From Pseudomonas sp. R5(2019) (GTDB taxonomy: Bacteria > Pseudomonadota > Gammaproteobacteria > Pseudomonadales > Pseudomonadaceae), in NCBI RefSeq assembly GCF_009905435.1, contig NZ_JAAAMT010000039.1, positions 1 through 45,707 of the forward strand: 45,707 nt of DNA, written 5' to 3'. The position numbers and the translations under genes are program-made. How positions within the stretch are numbered: the stretch's first letter is position 1; each line of letters starts with the position of its first letter. The notes under the pieces were generated by a model, which was given only the letters and a program-made list of their open reading frames with translations, was not told the origin of the DNA and did no database searches. This document shows positions 42,350-45,707 of the stretch, in pieces.

Positions 42350-43771
42350 TCAGACACTATCGTTGCGCGAATGCCTGGCAAACAACGGCCCCAGTTGTCG
42401 CCACAACGCAGGATCGGTACTGAACGCCACATTGAAGCGCATCCAGCCGGTGGCTTGCGAGTCGACCATGAACAGCTGGCCGGGGCCGAGCATGATGCCG
42501 TTGTCCAACGCGTCGTCAACCAGCGCGGTGCTGTCGGCAATCTGCGGATGGCGGGCCCACAGGTACATGCCCTCATCCGACTCGACGAAGATCTCCAAAC
42601 CCAGCCGGGTCAGCTGCCGGCTGACCTCGTGGTGGGCTTCGGCCAGACGCTGGCGCAGGCGTTTGAGGTGCTTGCGCCACCGGCCGTCGGTGATGGCGGC
42701 GTACACCACGCGTTCCATCACTTGAGAGGTGGTCAGGCCCGAACGCATTTTCAGCTGCAACAGCTGTTGGATCAGTTGCGGGTTGGCGAGCATATAGCCG
42801 ACCCGCACGTTGGGCGAAATGCTCTTGGAGTAGCTGCCGACATACACCACCTGCTGCAGTTGGTCGAGGCTGCTCAGGCACGGCAGGGGGGCGGCCATCA
42901 TGTCGGCGTAGAGGTTGTTTTCCACCAGCCGGAAGTTGTGCTGCACCGCCAGTTGCAGCAGCCGGTGCAGCTGCGCCAGGGGAGTACGCGAGCAGGTCGG
43001 GCTGTGCAGGTGCGGCTGGGTGAAGAACACCGTGGGCCGATGCTGCAGCAGCAGGCGTTCGAGGTGGTCCAGGTCGTAGCCGGCCGGGGTCCGCGGCACG
43101 CCGATCAGGGTGGCGCCCTGAAAGCGCAGGATGCTCATCAGGTTCGGGTAGCCGGGATCATCCACCAGCACCACGTCACCGGGACGCACCAGGGTGCGGA
43201 CCGCCAGATCGAGCGCCTGGCTGGCGCCGTGGGTAAGCATCAGCTGGCTGGGGTTGGCGACGATGCGCAGGTCCTGTTGCAGGTTCTGCGCGGTCAGGCT
43301 ACGCAGCTCCAGCAAGCCCATCGGGTCACCGTAGCCGCTCAGTTCCATCACGCTGCCGGCGACCTGGCGCATGCCACGGCGCAGGCCGTCTTCGAACATC
43401 CAGTCATTGGGCAGCCAGCCACAACCGGGCTTGAAGGTCAGTTGGCGGCTTTCGAAAATCTGCTGCAGGTACCACTCGGAATTGAACGCCGGCTTGTCGG
43501 GCTCGGTTTCGTTTTGAGCGTCGATGCGTTCCGGGACCGCGCGGTTGACGAAAAACCCCGCGTTGCCGCGGCTGACCAGCAGGCCCTGGGCGACCAGGCG
43601 GTCATAGGCTTCGACCACCGTGAAGGTGCTGACCGAATAGGTGGCGGCAAAGGCGCGGATCGACGGCACCTTGGCGCCGGGTTTGAGCGTCTGGTTTTCG
43701 ATCAACTCTCGCAACCCGTTGATGATCTGGTTGACGAGCGGGTCGGCGGAGTCGGGTCGTAATTCAAGCAT
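42350..43771 (-). CDS. MocR-type regulator (GntR domain fused to a PLP aminotransferase domain)
   Basis: A 473-residue protein with an N-terminal GntR wHTH (about 5-75, ADPLVNQIINGLRELIENQ and VPSIRAFAATYSVSTFTVVE) and a fold-type I aminotransferase-like domain. The PLP-binding Lys316 is in SYSKSISP, with HGASQALDLA, DDPGYPN and RVGYML as supporting motifs. The loop usually reading SPTG is SPTC here. MocR proteins sense PLP-linked amino compounds and act on adjacent genes, so the divergent GabP-like permease is a natural target. I chose ATG 43771; the longer open frame upstream is not protein-like. Confidence 0.88.
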   Translation of the reverse strand: MLELRPDSADPLVNQIINGLRELIENQTLKPGAKVPSIRAFAATYSVSTFTVVEAYDRLVAQGLLVSRGNAGFFVNRAVPERIDAQNETEPDKPAFNSEWYLQQIFESRQLTFKPGCGWLPNDWMFEDGLRRGMRQVAGSVMELSGYGDPMGLLELRSLTAQNLQQDLRIVANPSQLMLTHGASQALDLAVRTLVRPGDVVLVDDPGYPNLMSILRFQGATLIGVPRTPAGYDLDHLERLLLQHRPTVFFTQPHLHSPTCSRTPLAQLHRLLQLAVQHNFRLVENNLYADMMAAPLPCLSSLDQLQQVVYVGSYSKSISPNVRVGYMLANPQLIQQLLQLKMRSGLTTSQVMERVVYAAITDGRWRKHLKRLRQRLAEAHHEVSRQLTRLGLEIFVESDEGMYLWARHPQIADSTALVDDALDNGIMLGPGQLFMVDSQATGWMRFNVAFSTDPALWRQLGPLFARHSRNDSV

Positions 43772-43825
43772 TGGGGCTGTGCCTTCAGGTGTGCGTAACG
43801 CCGGGCGCCTGCAGGGGCAGAGGGG

Positions 43826-43860
43826 TGTACTGCATCGGCGGCCTGTACAGTGCAGTGAAT
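43826..43860. promoter_or_regulatory. Candidate MocR operator in the permease intergenic region
   Basis: The 341-base divergent gap holds TGTAC at 43826-43830 and again at 43844-43848 (18 bases apart), within an inverted repeat ACTGCA (43829-43834) and TGCAGT (43851-43856). MocR proteins often bind direct repeats near their own promoter. Another inverted repeat, CAGACA-N13-TGTCTG, lies at 43892-43916. I see no gene in this gap. Confidence 0.35.
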
Positions 43861-44112
43861 ATTTCACGGCGCTGTGCATGGCTCTCTGGGGCAGACATTT
43901 TTACATTAGGTGTCTGTTATCGCTAGCTAAAGCACGTTGAAGCTTCTTGAACAATCCCTTGGCTCGCTGAACACGATTGCCGATTTCAAGGCCACACGGC
44001 TCGCAAGGGCGCAATCCATCCCGTACACAATCAGACACCGATAAGCAGGTAAAACCGGCCAGTGCCGGCTTTGCGTGTTTCTCGGGCAACAAAAACAAGG
44101 GGTAAGACACCG

Positions 44113-45534
44113 ATGGACGCAACATCCACATCCACTACCACATCGACGGTAGAGGGCGAAAGCAAGCTCAGCGCTTCGCTCAAGTCCCGTCACCTGACCA
44201 TGATGTCCATCGCCGGGGTGATCGGCGGGGCATTGTTCGTCGGCTCCGGCAGTGTGATTCACAGCGCCGGCCCGGCCGCCATCCTGGCGTACCTGGCAGG
44301 TGGCATCCTGGTCGTTCTGATCATGCGCATGCTGGGAGAAATGGCCACCTCGTCGCCGGACACTGGCTCGTTTTCCACCTATGCCGAACGCGCGATCGGT
44401 CGCTGGGCAGGCTTTACCATTGGCTGGTTGTACTGGTGGTTCTGGGTCATCCTGATGGCCTGGGAAGCCTATGTGGCCGGCAAGATCCTGCATGGCTGGT
44501 TCCCCTCGGTCGACGTCAACGTGTTCACCCTGGCGACCACGCTGGTGCTGATCGGCGTCAACTTCTTCAACGTCAAACACTACGGCGAGTTCGAGTTCTG
44601 GTTCGCGCTGATCAAGGTGGTGGCGATCATCTGTTTCATAGTGGTGTGCGGGCTGGCCGTGATGAACCTGTGGCCGACCGGTGAGGCCCATGGCCTGAGC
44701 AACCTGACGGCCGTGGAAGGTTTCATGCCCAACGGCTTCGAGTCGGTGGTGGTCGCCATGCTCGGCGTGATGTTTGCCTTCCTTGGCGCGGAAATCGTCA
44801 CCATCGCCGCCTCCGAGTCGAAGAACCCTTCCGAACAGATCGTCAAGGCGACCAACTCGGTGGTATGGCGTGTGTGCCTGTTCTACGTGGGTTCGGTGTT
44901 CCTGATCGTCGCGCTGGTGCCCTGGAACGACCCGCTGCTGGGTCAGTCCGGCTATGGTTCGTACCGCCGTACCTTGGAATTGCTGGGCATTCCGGGTGCC
45001 GAGTTCGTGATGAACTTCGTGGTGTTGACTTCGGTCAGCAGCTGTCTGATCTCGGCACACTACACCGCATCGCGCATGTTGTTCTCGCTGGCCAGCCGCG
45101 GTGATGCACCGAAGATCTTCAAGCTCACCCGTGCCGGCACCGGCGTTCCGGTGTTCGCGATCATCGGCTCCTGCTCGGTGGCGGTGTTCGTTGCGTTGAT
45201 CAACTTCAGCGAAACCCTGCGCCCGAAAGACGTGCTGGATGTGCTGATGAACACCACGGGCATGATTGCGATGCTGGTGTACCTGGTGATTGCCTTCTCG
45301 CAGCTGAAGATGCGCCGCAAGCTGGAGGCCGAAGGCAAGCCGATCCGCCTGAAAATGTGGCTGTTCCCGTGGCTGACGTACCTGGTGATCGTGTTCATCA
45401 TCGCGTGCCTTGTGACCATGGCGTTCGTGCCGGAGTACCAGGTGCTGGTCATCTCGACCGGTGCGGCGGCGGTGGTCGTTGCGCTGATGGGGATGGTGAT
45501 GCACTGGCGAGCCGCCAAGGCGCTCAAAGGCTGA
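44113..45534 (+). CDS. gabP: GabP-like amino acid permease
   Basis: A 473-residue inner-membrane permease of the APC/AAT family with twelve predicted helices. It follows E. coli GabP along its length: LKSRHLTMMSIAGVIGGALF, DTGSFSTYAERAIGRWAG, TIGWLYWWFWV, GFMPNGFESVVVAML, GAEIVTIAASES, HYTASRMLFSLASRGDAP. GABA is the likely substrate but related permeases carry other amino acids. ATG 44113 has AAGGGG upstream; an earlier in-frame start at 44062 is unlikely. It is divergent from the MocR gene and ends at a strong terminator. Confidence 0.88.
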   Translation: MDATSTSTTTSTVEGESKLSASLKSRHLTMMSIAGVIGGALFVGSGSVIHSAGPAAILAYLAGGILVVLIMRMLGEMATSSPDTGSFSTYAERAIGRWAGFTIGWLYWWFWVILMAWEAYVAGKILHGWFPSVDVNVFTLATTLVLIGVNFFNVKHYGEFEFWFALIKVVAIICFIVVCGLAVMNLWPTGEAHGLSNLTAVEGFMPNGFESVVVAMLGVMFAFLGAEIVTIAASESKNPSEQIVKATNSVVWRVCLFYVGSVFLIVALVPWNDPLLGQSGYGSYRRTLELLGIPGAEFVMNFVVLTSVSSCLISAHYTASRMLFSLASRGDAPKIFKLTRAGTGVPVFAIIGSCSVAVFVALINFSETLRPKDVLDVLMNTTGMIAMLVYLVIAFSQLKMRRKLEAEGKPIRLKMWLFPWLTYLVIVFIIACLVTMAFVPEYQVLVISTGAAAVVVALMGMVMHWRAAKALKG

Positions 45535-45554
45535 TTGCCGCACAGGCGTGAAAT

Positions 45555-45591
45555 GAAAAAAGCCAGGGTCTGAATGACCCTGGCTTTTTTT
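45555..45591 (+). terminator. Terminator after gabP
   Basis: An A-run plus GCCAGGGTC pairs perfectly with GACCCTGGC plus a T-run around a 5-base loop. It is a textbook intrinsic terminator, 20 bases after the gabP stop. Confidence 0.92.
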
Positions 45592-45631
45592 GCAGCGCGG
45601 ACAAACCCAAATCTACCTGCTGGATTCGGCT

Positions 45632-45707
45632 GTAGGAGCGGGGGGGGGGGGGGGGGGGGGGGGGGGGCGGGGGGGGGGGGGGGGCGCGGGGCTGCTGGGG
45701 GGCCGCC
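45632..45707. other. Partial REP sequence running into a poly-G artefact
   Basis: GTAGGAGC at 45632-45639, the usual start of the local REP class, leads into about 48 bases that are almost only G, then a G-rich tail with a few C and T bases. This is unlike any other part of the window and looks like failed base calling at a contig end. It should not be annotated as biology. Confidence 0.85.

Noticed and set aside
43927..45543. 538-codon open frame opposite gabP
   Set aside because: It is antisense to a clear permease gene, rich in His, Gln and Arg as antisense frames of membrane proteins are, with no motif.

Overview
The window is a piece of a Pseudomonas chromosome, probably from the fluorescens/putida side of the genus. 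The evidence is a GC-rich, densely coding sequence with typical Pseudomonas genes (csiD/csiR, cti beside metH, a mexEF-oprN-type pump, cbtBA-cobE-cobM) and several palindromic repeats of the Pseudomonas REP/REPIN type beginning GTAGGAGC. The order cysI, metH, cti, nfuA matches what I recall from other Pseudomonas genomes. No rRNA, tRNA, CRISPR array or intact mobile element was found.

Layout. 1-1017: the 5' end of csiD (glutarate hydroxylase), divergent from its regulator csiR. 1116-3316: an erythromycin-esterase-like protein, a frameshifted phosphoribosyltransferase, and a small acidic protein read from the other strand that shares a CTAG stop palindrome with it. 3317-6037: a scarred region with a PIN-toxin remnant, intact rtcB (RNA ligase) preceded by an in-frame mosaic of HisP-type ATPase and Lrp-type regulator fragments, and a decayed IS1182-type transposase. 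6038-9916: a BvgS/EvgS-like hybrid kinase and its NarL-type regulator, with paired palindromes over the likely promoter. 10224-15437: an acetyltransferase, a DUF899 protein, modABC with a clear ModE operator, alkB, a 55-residue protein and a DUF1883 protein, all on the minus strand. 15580-18799: a small lipoprotein, the sulfite reductase pair cysI/DUF934, and two small membrane proteins. 19054-26396: metH, divergent cti with an acyltransferase remnant behind it, nfuA and a DUF1272 protein. 26462-28900: a cobalamin riboswitch driving cbtB-cbtA-cobE-cobM. 29106-32913: a PAS hybrid kinase behind a truncated KaiC-like ATPase, then a TPR membrane protein and a glycine-rich membrane protein. 33365-40130: an SDR and a mexE-mexF-oprN-type efflux operon. 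40316-40661: a long near-perfect inverted repeat. 40727-45534: a Rieske/FAD reductase, a MocR-type regulator and a GabP-like permease. The last ~68 bases are a poly-G run, almost surely a sequencing artefact.

How the parts work together. Two B12-linked units lie close together: the riboswitch-controlled cobalt uptake/corrin genes, and the B12-dependent methionine synthase. CysI supplies the sulfide needed for methionine and Fe-S synthesis, and NfuA handles Fe-S assembly. Molybdate uptake is under ModE control, although no modE gene lies in the window.

The most unusual trait is the number of in-frame internal deletions and gene stumps: the HisP/Lrp mosaic before rtcB, KaiC cut to 68 residues, an acyltransferase tail after cti, a PIN tail, transposase pieces and a one-base shift in the phosphoribosyltransferase. 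I saw no clear new defence or biosynthetic system. The best candidates for novelty are the mosaic fused to rtcB, the 346-bp inverted repeat, the BvgA/EvgA-like operator pair and the TPR/glycine-zipper gene pair.
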